A stretch of DNA of 64,000 nucleotides from Siderastrea radians (GCA_964017195.1 OZ024896.1:27317430-27381429), one strand, 5' to 3'; counted from the stretch's first letter, positions 12,572 through 24,254 are shown. The notes: generated from the sequence alone by a model not told the origin. Translations and numbers: made by a program.

Positions 12572-13023
12572 TCATTTACAAAACTCTATTAATCTTGCCA
12601 AAAATTCACCTGACATTTCCATGAGAGCCTTCTTGCACATGCGATAGTTTTTCTCTGCTATAGTTGTCACAAGTATATTAGATTCCAGACCGAGTTTCCT
12701 CCTAACTTCATTAGTCACGAGGTACCTCTCAGATACTTTATTGAGGCGACCAGTAAGACAGTCACTCCACAGCTGTTCAAGGGTGTCTAGGGTAGGGCAA
12801 CGAAGTACTATTTCCAAAGAGCCCACATTGACAGCAACTCGGTTCATGTTGTAAGCATTTTCCATATGTTTAATCAAGTCACCCAATCGTTGTAGTTCAG
12901 CTGCAGAAATGTTGTGGAATTTCGTGTACACTTGTAGTTGACGTGCTAACATTTCATTGACTATTTCCTGTTGTTCTTCACTAAGATCTTGAGATGGGCC
13001 GATTACTAGCCTGATAAGAGTGT
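12572..13023 (-). CDS. Terminal exon with TRADD-like N-terminal domain
   Basis: The exon encodes 149 complete residues and a TGA stop. It starts after the acceptor ttgattttcag in phase 1, so it can be spliced from the linker exon at 16490-16585. About 60 residues in is a motif run typical of the TRADD-like N-terminal family as found in invertebrate immune proteins: GSLEIVLRC, then LEQLW and LTGRLN, ending TIAEKNYRMCKKAL. I assign the family from memory of such sequences. TRADD-N domains mediate adaptor interactions in death-receptor signalling and occur in animal and bacterial immune-type proteins. Here the domain would end a GT4-linker protein of 634 residues, an alternative to the NACHT-LRR ending. 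The exon lies inside a transposon-bounded interval. It could also belong to a separate truncated gene. Confidence 0.65.
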
Positions 13024-14011
13024 CTGAAAATCAACATAATGGCAGGACAATGTAACAGCGCCCCTGGTACCTCAATGCATTAAACTGTTTTCATTGGGTG
13101 CTTTATCACTCGACTTTTCTATGTTAATTTGAGTCCTTTCACTTTTTTTTTGTAGTTTTCTCACAAAGAAATGTGAATCAGGCATGTGAAACCAGTTTTC
13201 ACCAAAACAGCGAAAATTAGGCATACGCCATACCGCAGTTGCTGGAACTAAACTTCTGAATTCTCCTACATTTGCTTTGTATACAGCTATTTCAATTAAC
13301 GTTGTCGTATGAATGAGACAAGATCGCAGGGTAGTATGGGATCTTCATGCCTTAGTTCACCAAAATTAGCAGTACCTTTCTTGCTGTGCAATAGCAACGC
13401 ATATGGAAGAGTTTTTATAGTATAAATATTTAAAAAAAACCTGAAAGAATTATTTTCAGATAGAGTTCTCGTTTAAAACAATTTTTAATCTCACTGATCT
13501 TTTTGCCTACTCAGTTAAAACCGCAAATTTGAATTATGTGGGTACACGTGGAGCACGTGCATTGGTATGTAAATTTGAAATAGGAAAAACAGCATCATGA
13601 AAAATATGGAACATGAATTTTCGCACATCATAACAAGTACTAACAACTGAAAATGAAAAGTAGAATCAGGATTGCCGCTGACAATAATCGGATGGTGCCT
13701 ATTTATCACTTGCACTAAGAAATCTGAAGTTCCTGACCAACTGCTGACAGCCGTAATAAGCTAAGACTGATTTGCAACTACCCACACTACCCTTCGGTCT
13801 TGTCGTGTAAGCTTGAAATGATCCGACAACCTTAATTGAAATAGCTGTATATCTTGTAGTAAAGTGCACGCGTAATCTGCGTGACTATGACCTCATGAAG
13901 TAACTTATCGAAAGCTGATAGTCTTTGTGTCCTAAATTACTGGTATAAAGTTGTTATTTATTTTGTTTATTTACCTCCCTTACGTTCACTGATGTATACA
14001 GTAGCTATATT
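13024..14011. other. Intron-like sequence
   Basis: No domain-bearing open frame or RNA gene is recognised between the TRADD-like exon and the transposon terminus at 14012. Confidence 0.5.
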
Positions 14012-14754
14012 TGCAGCGTTTTTTGACCGTTTTTTTTCTGTGGAGTTTTTGGTCGAGCTCGACGTTACCTCGACTGGTTTGTTTAGCATATGTGCGTGGT
14101 TTTTATTTCCTGTTTTGTTGTGTTGAGGTGAGTTCTGTTGTGTTGTGTTGCGTTGCGTTGTGTTGTAATCCATTATGTTGTGTTACGTTGTGTTGCGATC
14201 CGTTGTGTTGTGTCTGTTTAGTTGCGTTGCGTTGCGTTGTGTTCCGATCCGTTGTGTCGCTGTTGTGTTGTATCTGTTGAGTTGTGTTGCGTTGTGATCT
14301 GTGGCACAATACATGTTGTGTTGCCTTGTGTTGTGTTGTGTTGTTGACAAGTTCAGCATTTCTAGTATTCCCTCTAATTATGTTAAAGTTGTACATTAGT
14401 AGACATACTCAACCAACCCCCCTCACTGGCAGACTACACTAGACAACTAGACAAACTCAACCACCCTTACCAAATAGATAAACTCAGCATCTTTCACTTA
14501 CTTTAGGACAGTAAGAACCCCACTACGCGACCAACTCGACAAACTCCACAACCTTCACTCACTGGCAGACAAAATCTCCTCATCTCAACACAACTCGACA
14601 AACAAAACTACCCTTACTAAACAGACAAACTTAACAATCCTCACTTATTTTAAGACAGTACGAACCCACAACACGACCAACTCGACAAAGTCGACTAATT
14701 GTCACGCGCTGAGGCAGACTAAAACTTCACACCTCGACGCAACTCCTCACCAAA
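14012..14754 (+). repeat. About 750-bp direct repeat, copy 2
   Basis: This segment is near-identical to 9451-10207, including the tgcagcgttttttgaccg terminus, the GTTGT-rich tract and the acaaactc cluster. After 14754 the sequence continues with related cluster repeats that copy 1 lacks. Copy 2 starts exactly at a transposon terminus in otherwise unrelated sequence. With the inverted terminus ending at 15991 it forms a possible complete 2-kb element. Confidence 0.9.
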
Positions 14755-15825
14755 TAGGCAAACTCAATAATGCTCACTTTCTCTAAGACAGTAAGAACCA
14801 CACAACTCGACATACTCAACAAACCGCATTCACTGGCAGACAAAGTCTCCACGCCTCGACACAACTCGACAAACGCAACGACCCTTACCAACTAGACAAA
14901 CTCAACAAACCTCGCTCACTGGCAGACGAAATGTTCCAGACCTCGACACAACTCGACAAACACAACGAGCCTTACCAAAAAATCGATCAACAATCCTTAC
15001 ATACTATAAGACAGTACGAACCCCGCCACGCGAACCAACTAGACAAACTCGACCGACCGGCAAGGCATCTCGACAACTCGACAAAGTCAACAGACGGGTT
15101 TCACCGAACACTGTAAAGTCGGCAAACGACCAGCTCAACAAACACTGACTCTACTAGCAATTGTTTCAGACGATCATAACTCTTTCACCATTTTATTTTC
15201 ATCTATGAGCCAACTCATCAGTATATTCTTCCGAAAGATTAAACTTTCAACCCTTTAAACCCCGTTGGCTTTACTCAAAAGGTAGACCATTTTTTGCAAT
15301 TGAATATACAGTATTTGTTATGTTTTTGGGTAAAGGGGTGCCTTGTTAAAGCTTGCACCATATTTAGAGGGGCTCTGTCACCGTGATTTTCAAGTCCGGT
15401 TTTCGGTAGAAGAATATTCTGAAAAATATTTCATATATCTTTTCTCGTACACGAAATGCTCTTAGAACATTAACGGAATTAAAGGAATATATCTCTTTTA
15501 TCTTCTTATAGCAATCCTAAAAATTGTTTACGGTGCCCCTTTAAGGTTAGCAATTCTTTTTAGCATATGAAATGGTCATCAAAACGCGTTTGTTAGTGAA
15601 AGAGATGAAATTTTGGATAACTTAACCAGGGCAACTGAAGGCACATAAAAAGTCGTGATTACGAAAATTCCATGGAGAAAACGGTGTTTGCCTGTGAAGA
15701 ATACGCAGTGGAAGTTTTGTTTATTAAGTCGTCGAATTGGTCGAACTGTTGTACGTCCGTCTAGTTGTTGCGTCAAGTCGTGCAACGAAGGAACAGGAAA
15801 ACCAAGAAATTTTAAGCCAACAAAG

Positions 15826-15991
15826 TAGAGTAACAAGTAAGAGACATCACAACACATAACATCACATAACAACACAACACAACACAACACAACACAATAC
15901 GAAGCAGACAACAAAATGCAACACAACCAGTCGAGGTAACGTCGAGCTCGACCAAAACCTCCACGAAAAAAATTGCTCAAAAAACGCTGCA
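15826..15991 (-). repeat. Inverted terminus matching 9451 and 14012
   Basis: The reverse complement of this segment matches the start of the two direct-repeat copies. It reads tgcagcgttttttgagcaat, then aggttttggtcgagctcgac, and ends in a short GTTGT tract. It is the right-hand end of the inner element. Confidence 0.85.
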
Positions 15992-16208
15992 CATTTGAAT
16001 AGAGTTACTAGAATGGGGTCGCACATTTGCGGGATTTCAGGGGTACGTAAATTCCGGCAAGTAGAGATTTGGGGTATATTTGCCCAAAAGTGTCTAACAT
16101 GGGGTCTACTATTGGCTACAGAATAGACTATAATGAGGTAGGGGTTCGGAGAGGCCACCGGCACATACCCTGCAAAAATTGACCCAAGTACCCCCCCCCC
16201 CCCCCAGG

Positions 16209-16450
16209 GCTGTAGTTAAAATGTTTGCTCGTTAGTCGAGCACAGATTGCCAGAAGCCGTGTGTTAGCTCTGGCTTAAGCATGCGCTCGTGTGTCGAGAA
16301 CAAACTGGCAGATGCCGTGTGTCAGCTTTAGCTAAAACTATCGCTCGTGTGGCGAGCGCAAACTTACAGTCGCTTGTGTCGGCTCTAGTTGAACGTTCAC
16401 TCGTTAGTCGAGCATAATTTGGCTGACGAAATATTTCAAACCAGTGAGAA
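16209..16450. repeat. Approx. 58-60 bp satellite, right block
   Basis: The array interrupted at 9327 resumes here with the duplicated bases gctgtagt and continues for about four diverged units in the same orientation. Confidence 0.85.
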
Positions 16451-16489
16451 TGCAATTCTTGCTGACATATATAGCCTACTTTTTATTAC

Positions 16490-16585
16490 CTTTAGAACCA
16501 TCAGTCACGGGTTTTTGTCGCTTTGGAGGTTGAGTTCCACTGGGAGACCTTTTGCCCTTTGCTGAAATCTGACTTTCTAAAGAAC
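16490..16585 (-). CDS. Small linker exon with basic KRQK patch
   Basis: The exon is 96 nt, with acceptor ctcctctcgtag and donor gtaata, in phase 1 on both sides and open in the frame continuing from the GT4 exon. It encodes 32 residues rich in Ser, Pro, Lys and Arg. It is the branch point of the two proposed splice paths, to the TRADD-like exon or to the exon at 12012-12095. Confidence 0.6.
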
Positions 16586-17571
16586 CTACGAGAGGAGAAT
16601 TACTGTGTGAATCAGAAGTGTAATCACTTTGATTCGAGTGAAGCTCAGTGTGCTGTAACCAGTCAGATATGAGATCCTTGTGTCACTGTCTACAGAGCAT
16701 GGAAGATGAACACAAGGGTATCCCACAGCTACAAATGGCGACACCACTGAAGAGGACTCGAGCAGCAACTGTGTAAACCTTCTATCTTTCATGAAACAGA
16801 AACATTTCTTGAGGCTCACTGTGAACAATGCGTGATTTCACTCGACCATAACAACAAAATAATTATAGACTCGCTTATCTTGTCTAATGAATGTGGTCTT
16901 CTCACTTGAGTTGTAAGTAACTTTGCAAAGCACCCACTGGCACACAATACCATTCCTTGGTCAAATTTCTGGTAGATTTCTATGTTTTGCCACAAAACTG
17001 TGTTGTGAAGACATAAAAGCTTAAAATTGCCCCCTCCCCCTTTCTATGGATGATATGGTTGACCACCCCAACAAAGTTTCAAATTTGTTTTATGCTGTTA
17101 AATGCAGGCACTGTCAAGTAAGTGGTCAGCAGTGTACCAATTTGGCACATGCTTAGACAAAACAATGCATCCACACTGTAAGTTATCACAGCCTTAGCAC
17201 TTTTACTATCTATTTACATCTTTATATATTTACCGCTGTTTACCTTTTTATCTTTGTACATCTGTTTCAAAAAGCTTTTTCACACGTGTCTATATCCATG
17301 ACTTTTTATATTGGCAGCAAGTGTACAGTTTTCCTGACTTTTTTGGCGTATTTACAGACTTTTTATCCTCTCCTTCCCACCCTTTTCCAATGTAATGTCA
17401 CGTGACGTGATCTGACAGGTGATGTGAGATGTGATATAATGAAATGTGATGTGCCATAGCCTTTTTTTGTACAAGGTAAAACTCATTGATCAGTGGTGAG
17501 TGTCTGCACAGGTCCCGCACCCTTAATTGCCGTCACTAGCTAGATGATGAAAACATTTTTCATATACTTAC

Positions 17572-17676
17572 ATTCTCTTTGACTTCTTGGATATGTGGAT
17601 TCATCACAGGCTGATGATTCTGGAGGAGGCAATGGAATGTAATCTGCTACTGAGGATTGCCTGTCACCTAGGGAGA
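17572..17676 (-). CDS. Small Pro/Ser-rich linker exon
   Basis: The exon is 105 nt, with acceptor ttccttttag and a strong donor gtaagt, in phase 1 on both sides. It encodes 35 residues including a YIPLPPPESS stretch. The frame joins the GT4 exon upstream without a stop. No domain is recognised; it is a probable flexible linker. Confidence 0.65.
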
Positions 17677-18477
17677 CTAAAAGGAAACAAAATAATATTG
17701 AAGTAAGTGTGTACTGTACATATTCAAGGCAAGACGATTACAAAGCAGGGCTCAAAACTAGTTTTAAGTGACAAATACCTTCACTGGTACTTCTCTTATG
17801 GTATAAACTTTGTTATGTATCTTAAAAGATGTTAATGATCTCTTCTAAAGAATGCTTTTAAGGAAACACTTTCTCTCAGTATTCTACCTAGCAAAATTGC
17901 TTATATGTATCTCTAATTTATTTCTTTCATGCACTGAAAAAAATTCATGAAAAACAAGTGGTCTGGTTGGGTGCAAAGCCATTTTACACGAATTTATGTG
18001 AACACAGTTATGACATCTTGTAAGGATTGCTTATATAAGCCTTATTTTATAAAAGATTTATAAAACATGTACTTAGTCACGAAACCCAATGAAAATACTC
18101 TTCAAAGAGTTTGAACGAAATGAAAGTACTAACATTTACATGTATGGAAATCCTTGTCTTTGTCTTTGGTTTTCAATACACTCGCTAACCACACTGCACT
18201 CATTAATGACTAATAATCTGGCAGAATTGTAAGGGCCACCACCAGATATTGATTCAGCATTGCATTTGAACTAACTGGTCAGCAAGTTCTTGTCAGTAGA
18301 AATAAAATATCTTGCATAAATTATAAGTTTGTAATGATGGAAAAAGAATTGGGATGATCAACATTCGTAAGCTTTGTGCGCACACTTGGCTTATTAAAAC
18401 ACATGGAGTAGAAACTTTCTGGTGTTCTCAGTATGTATTGTAAAACAGCCAAACTGAATGTGGTCTCACAATACCAA

Positions 18478-18722
18478 GGCCCGGTTGTTCAAAGCAGGGT
18501 TAAGTTCACCTAGGATTACCATCCACTTTTAGTTCACTTTTAATGCACATAATGACATGGATTCCAGTATATCATTTTCACTTGACAATTTGACTCTGGC
18601 TGCTTTCAAATTGTCACATAAAATCAGCAGCGGTAACGTTTTTAAACAAAAGTCAATCAGAAACCTTAAATTAAACAACATTTAACCCAGAGCTGGCGCT
18701 AATCGGCTTTTGAATAACAGGG
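18478..18722. mobile_element. Possible MITE in the intron after the GT4 exon
   Basis: The ends are imperfect complements: ggcccggttgttcaaagc on the left and ggcttttgaataacaggg on the right. Inner motifs aggttaagttcac and ttaaccc are also roughly inverted. No coding capacity. Confidence 0.35.
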
Positions 18723-18870
18723 ATACAACTTGGATATTCAAAATTGCACACGTAGAGAAAAGGAGACATCTGCAAACAACCAATATTCTACAATGATAAC
18801 AAATGGACTTTGTGAAACTATATAATATAGAGGCAATATTATTAAAAAAGTAACAATTTATCATATATAC

Positions 18871-20104
18871 CTGCAGTGAGGTTCATCATTCTTTCCACAA
18901 GTAACTCACACTGCTTCTCCCAGCTGTACATTTTTGCATACTCTTCACAAAGAAGCTTGGATTCCTTAAGTCGTAGATCTCTTCTTTTCTGACGCACAGT
19001 CCTGATTGCCTTGGCCCACTCTTTTGGATCTTCTGAACCTACAACACAGTGTGCACCATAGGGCACATTCTTCAGAGCTTCTCCAAGGCCAGAATTAGCA
19101 CTGACAAGTATAGGCAGCCCAGCAGATAGAGCTTCAAGAGCAGCCAGCCCAAATCCCTCAGTTCGTGATGGCATTATAGCAAGATCAACCTCACAAAACT
19201 GTTTGGCTAGCTGCTCTCTTTCCTTAAAACCACGCATAGTTAGTTGATCACGGCCAATGCCTTGCTGGATCAACATCTCTGCAACTTGCTCCTCCTTTCC
19301 ACTTGGTGCACCAACAAACTTAAGTTTGTAGGGCTGTGACACATCTTTCAACTCAGCAATTGCCTTGGCAGCAATGTCACATCCCTTCAACTGAAAGTCT
19401 TCACTATCACCACATCCACAAACTAAAACAGAAAATGTTGTTCTTTCTTCAGAGGCTTGCTTTACATCAGCAAACTCGGAGAAAATCCCTGGCGTGAGAT
19501 TAAGAACATTTTCATCCTTTCCAGAGGGACGAAGATATCCTGAGAATGCGTCAGCCAGCTTGGGTCCAACTGCTACCACCTGGTCAGACAATTCACAGAG
19601 TTTTACTTCTACTTGCTGGTTTTTCTCACCTTTGGAAATGGCTTCTTCATAGTTTTTGAACATTCCAAGTTCTTCAGGGTCAGTGTGGACAACCTGAATC
19701 CACTTGCAATGATGATGCAGACGTCTTATGTGTGGCACTTGTCGACCAAGATGGACTCCATGGCCTATCACACAGTCCATAACATGATGATTTGGAACAG
19801 AGGCCAACCAACCAACTGGGTCATAACCAGGTATTTCTTCTGCTTCAATGAGATGAACATCATGTGTAGCAGCAACTCTTTTATCATCTTCACTGCACTG
19901 AGGAAGATAGACACTGACATCCACATGAGGGTGCTTAGCCAGCTGAATGGCCAGCTCCCTATTGATTGTGGACATACCACCTTTAGTTGACTGCCACTCA
20001 CTGCTTAGTAGAGTTACTCTCAATGTTCTCTTGGAGGACAAGCCAGAGTCTTCTTCTCTGTGGCTTTCCTGTGATGTAGAAGCTATGCTGAGAAAGGACG
20101 TTTC
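18871..20104 (-). CDS. GT4-family glycosyltransferase exon, N-terminal part of the GT4-NLR/TRADD-N gene
   Basis: This exon encodes 411 residues of a GT4 (glycosyl transferase group 1) enzyme. That family uses nucleotide-sugar donors in a two-Rossmann-fold (GT-B) structure. A glycine-containing N-terminal loop (STKGGMST) and the C-terminal EGFGLAALEA motif of the E-x7-E type are present, so the catalytic core looks complete. Acceptor ttatttatag and donor gtatat bound it; it enters in phase 0 and leaves in phase 1. There is no in-frame ATG before the start of the domain, so the true start lies in an upstream exon. GT4-NACHT fusions have been reported from Acropora. Substrate and donor sugar are unknown. 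The domain looks more bacterial than animal in type, but I cannot test transfer here. Confidence 0.9.
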
Positions 20105-20411
20105 CTATAAATAAAAACAAAGAGCATACTGCAAATTATTTCTAGCTCAACTTTACTACTTAAAGCTGAAGGTGTATTAGTGAAGAATCAAACATACTAG
20201 TATTAATTAAGCCAGTAACTACAGGTGCAGTGTACAGATACCTTCTAACAGCAGAAAAAACATAGGCACGCATTGCGTGCTTGACCTATGTTAAGATGAC
20301 AAGTCTTATCCTCGCTTATTTGCGATTTTTAAGACATACTCTGAGGACAAAACAACACGCGATTATTCCTGCAAATACTTCCCCCCTCCACTATAGCACC
20401 TGAGTGCATAA

Positions 20412-20620
20412 AGCCCAGTTCAGACGCCGCACCTCCCATGTGTCGTACCAAGTAGTACGCAGTTTTTTGGCAGTTGTACGGCGTCCAAATGAGTTTTTTC
20501 GACAGATTTCAATTAGGCAAGCCAAAATCTCAGGGTACGGCAAAGTTTGCCACAAATACGAACTAGGAGCGAAAATGTATTTGCTACGGCCCATGAGAGG
20601 TATGGCGTCTGAACTGGGCC
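20412..20620. mobile_element. Harbinger-like MITE with TAA target duplication
   Basis: The element begins agcccagttcagacgcc and ends ggcgtctgaactgggcc, an inverted repeat of about 16 bp. TAA is repeated at 20409-20411 and 20621-20623. A 3-bp TAA duplication fits PIF/Harbinger-type MITEs. No protein is encoded; the open frames here are shadows of its symmetry. It lies in the long intron upstream of the GT4 exon. Confidence 0.75.
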
Positions 20621-20623
20621 TAA

Positions 20624-21448
20624 AACAGCTTTTTCGTTTACTCAGCAATACCCTTGGAATGCAAAACAACATCCCGCTAAAAACCCAGTTGGACCAAAAT
20701 TGGAGATAGAGCAACCATCGGGCTAGTAGGCTACAGGCTAAAAAGTCAAACTGACACTAGAACAAAACGACTGCATAAAAACTTCCAATTAAATTTAAAA
20801 CTGAAACCTCAGTTAAGGTCAACTAATGATTGTCTGCATATTACTGAAGAAATAAATCGAGCTCACAACAAGATGTGAAAGAAACAAGTGTAGTAGATAA
20901 TAATTTGAGGAGAGGACAGTCATTGCGGTCATGTTAAAACGTAGCCTGCAGACTGTGCACACTGCAGACCATGCAGACTACGCAGACTGGTATTAATTTT
21001 TTGTTTTCTTTAAGTAAACTGTGATTTGTTGTACTTTTTAGGACTTTTCACTTTTTGTTGTGTTAAGATGACATGGCCAGCAGCTTGCCGAGTTCTCCAA
21101 AAAATGCCCCGCTGTAAGGAATTCTCGAACAATTTCGACAGAAAGATTCGCACCTTCTGGGAGTATTTCATATTCCTTTGCCAGACGATTCAAAAGTACA
21201 TTTTGGTTTTGCAGTTAACGAAGTTTCCGAGCTTGAGCGTACCATGAACTCGCTATGTTACCATATACATTACAGGTTTAAAAACCTACAGACACGCTTG
21301 AACAAGCTAATCTACGCAAATTGCTATCTTAAACATGTCGCTAAAAAATTTCAAAAACCATATGTTCCCGTATATGATAAAACCAAGAAAGAAATCATTT
21401 CTATGTCGGCTGGAAAATCTGTGGATATGACTGATATAAATCATGGAC
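20624..21448. other. Intron sequence with a diverged copy of the downstream repeat
   Basis: Within 21270-21360 is an older, diverged copy of part of the 296-bp repeat. Otherwise only short chance open frames are seen. Confidence 0.45.
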
Positions 21449-22040
21449 ACAACATCGTAAACTAAACCACATTTTGGGAAGAGAAAACAGGTTTAAAAAC
21501 CTACTGACACGCTTGAATAAACAAGTTAATTTATGCAAATTGCAATCTTATAAACACGTCGCTATAAATTTCAAATTACCAAACAAAGCTGTTTCAAAAA
21601 CCTTGCAAAGTACAGTCAAAATTATCTGTATCAAGTACAGATACAATCTTTTCAACCAACATCTTGCTAAAAGATACATAACCAAAACAGCTGTTTCATA
21701 ACACAAATCATAAAAGAACAAATTAAATTACAGTTTCTCGTCACACAACATCGTAAACTAAACCACATTTTGGGAAGAGAAAACAGGTTTAAAAACCTAC
21801 TGACACGCTTGAATAAACAAGTTAATTTATGCAAATTGCAATCTTATAAACACGTCGCTATAAATTTCAAATTACCAAACAAAGCTGTTTCAAAAACCTT
21901 GCAAAGTACAGTCAAAATTATCCGTATCAAGTACAGATACAATCTTTTCAACCAACATCTTGCTAAAAGATACATAACCAAAACAGCTGTTTCATAACAC
22001 AAATCATAAAAGAACAAATTAAATTACAGTTTCTCGTCAA
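21449..22040. repeat. 296-bp tandem duplication, two nearly identical copies
   Basis: 21449-21744 and 21745-22040 differ by about one base in the part compared. Each carries the same 75-residue open frame (21474-21701 and 21770-21997). The peptide is Lys/Asn-rich and not recognised. The open frame may be a remnant of an older repeated element rather than a gene. Confidence 0.9.
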
Positions 22041-23558
22041 CAAGTCTATTTTTGGAACGATGTTAATTGTTTTTGTCAAGTACTCACGTTCCACCGTTGG
22101 CCACGACAAAGTTCAATTTTACCCGCCCTTACAATAGCTTTAGGAAATTACCATCAATTCCACCACACCAAGCCTTTACTGAAAATATAATATTCGAGAG
22201 GAAAAAGTAGAAAAGCACATTTGCGCTGATCGTTTCCGTCCCCATATGTACATTCGACATGGCCGGTAAGCTTAACCTTGTCTGGCCTTCAACTTCAGTA
22301 TGTGGATTCCAACCAGCTCTTTCATTGGTAGAATGTACTCTTAGCTTAGTAGCCTCAAGCTGATTGGTGCCACATAGTGCCACATAAATTCCCCCGGGGG
22401 GTGTACTCCCATGTGAAAGGTGCCTGGATGCACGTCGTCTTGCGTTCTCCGTCTGTTTTAGCATAGCTTTAATTTAAATTTTCCGACGAGCATTCCCGCC
22501 CGTCTCACATGAGATTTCCCCCGGATCAAAAATACATACATACATACAAACAAACATAGAAAGCGAAAAACTTTACGCTGGCTAAGACCCTATGTTTTCA
22601 ACATAGGTCAACTAGAGACATTAAGATGCCATTGACAATAGCATTTTGCACAATTGACGACACAAATTTCCAAGCCCTGCTGTACATGACTCACACAACA
22701 ATTAAACTGATCCATGTGTCACATGTATAATAATGTTCTATGGAGAAGTAGTGTTTGCAAGCACTTCTTTGTGGCTAATTCAAGGACTTTTTGGCAAAAA
22801 GCCAAAACACTCAGGTCAATGCTGAAGAGTTAACCTACAAATTATTCCTTGGAGCTACTGAATCATTGGTGAATGTGCAAAGAATTGAGATATAGCAGCC
22901 GCAACTTTGTAGTGTCTCAGAAAGAATTGCAACATATGACTGAGATTGGAAACAGTAGCATTTAGAACACGATACTATTAAAGCAGACAATAAAAAAAAT
23001 AGGTTTGAATGACAGAAAAGAAACAATAATCTATCCTTTGTTCCAAGGACGCATGATTTCTTCAGTCAGTGTTATGTTCCACAAAATCAATGATACAGTA
23101 CATGTATCGCTGCCTTGTTTCATACCTGACATCCTCACTGACTGTTGCTCAGCAACAGACAGCTAGGAGCAAGGTTTAGAAATCTGGGAATATTACTGTT
23201 AAAATTCAAAAGTCATACACAACTACTCTTGAAATCTTGCACTCACACTAATATGAAGGGAACTACAGTATGCACAGCATAGGCCACAGCTTTCAGCAGG
23301 TAGTAATATCTTAAAGAGCCCTAAAATAATCTTGAAATCTGACAGGAAGGTGTAACTTTTAGGGACCCCTTAAAACTATCAATAATGATATTGAACAGAA
23401 AAAGAAAAGTGTGCAATGTACAAATACCAAAAACTTAACTCTAATTTTCAGGAGGACATAAACCTACTGACTCATGCATCTTTTTACATGTCTCTCGTGT
23501 CTCTCTATACAGGAAAAAATAAAACCAACAGATAACAATTAAAAAATGTAATAATCAC
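22041..23558. other. Intron sequence without a recognised feature
   Basis: No supported gene. A 37-nt exon-like segment near 23126-23162 (minus strand) has splice-like ends, but it cannot join the GT4 exon in frame. Confidence 0.4.
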
Positions 23559-23586
23559 CTTTGGTAGCCTCGACATCACAGGAAGC
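23559..23586 (-). CDS. Putative first coding exon of the GT4 gene
   Basis: A 28-nt segment has acceptor aaagattaaag and donor gtgatt. It contains an ATG at 23574-23576 that gives six codons and ends in phase 0. This matches the phase-0 entry of the GT4 exon and supplies a start codon, so splicing yields an open frame of 634 or 1787 residues. Evidence is only splice consensus and phase; such short matches can occur by chance. Confidence 0.4.
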
Positions 23587-24254
23587 CTTTAATCTTTAAC
23601 ACTGCTGTTGATGTTGTTGTTGACACTAAAAACAATCAGTTATTTATTTCTATTAATGTTATTTTGACAGTCTCAAATTTAACATGCTTATAAATAATAT
23701 AAATAAAATTATGTGGCTAAAATAATTTAATTTAGGCAAAGGTTAATCTCGAGCCAATGCAGCCAGCAGTCTCTGCCATAACTGTATGTGACCTGAGGGG
23801 TGGTCACAGGGGCTACTTGCTTATCATGCACTGTTCATTTCCATTGCTTTTTTTTTCAGTGTTAAATTGATCGTTGCAGCTCTCTAGCCTTTTTGACTTG
23901 TTCAAGTGAATTGTTGCGTATTCTGGTCCCACCCCCTCCCTCCTTTTTATGGGGTTCTCTGTGCAAGGTAAGTATCAGTTGGGTTAGTATTTTTTCCCAC
24001 CTAAACTCCTTCAGTGTGACAGTGCCCATTGGTGGCTGCTTGCAGTGGTGGTTACTGCTCACAGGGTTGCCATGGTTACATTCCTGCTGCGCCTGTAACA
24101 GTTCCCAACCTCACCAACTGGCGGTGAGTTTAATATTGGCTTAACTTTAAGATTTGAATAACAGATGCATTCAATTTTCTTAATTCCCAGATCTAGAGCT
24201 ACCTGTACGATCTGTACAATCATACAACAAGACAATTCTCATTATTTCCCTGAA

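Larger units (their letters stand above)
9447..15997. mobile_element. Inner inverted-repeat element carrying gene exons
   Basis: The direct repeat aatagagtta flanks this interval (9437-9446 and 15998-16007). Just inside are inverted ends, tgcagcgttttttga on the left at 9451 and its complement ending at 15991. The inverted similarity extends about 70 bp through tcgagctcgacgttacctcg and then into GTTGT-rich sequence. A 9-10-bp duplication with long inverted repeats recalls MULE-type elements, but no transposase is seen. A second left terminus lies inside at 14012, so the interval may be two copies or a rearranged composite. Three minus-strand exons of the GT4/NLR locus lie between the copies. 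Confidence 0.55.
9328..16208. mobile_element. Outer DNA-transposon insertion with 8-bp target-site duplication
   Basis: The interval begins cctgggggg and ends ccccccagg (terminal inverted repeat). It is flanked by the same 8 bases, gctgtagt, at 9320-9327 and 16209-16216, inside one satellite array. An 8-bp duplication is typical of hAT-like transposons. The subterminal parts (9328-9446 and about 15998-16208) hold gtgccg and ggggtcgca motifs in inverted orientation. No transposase is visible. Most of the interval is a second element plus gene exons, so the outer element itself was probably a short non-autonomous one. Confidence 0.7.

Noticed and set aside
23126..23162. Exon-like 37-nt segment with an ATG on the minus strand
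   Set aside because: It would join the GT4 exon out of frame and hit a stop codon soon after. The 28-nt segment at 23559-23586 fits in phase.
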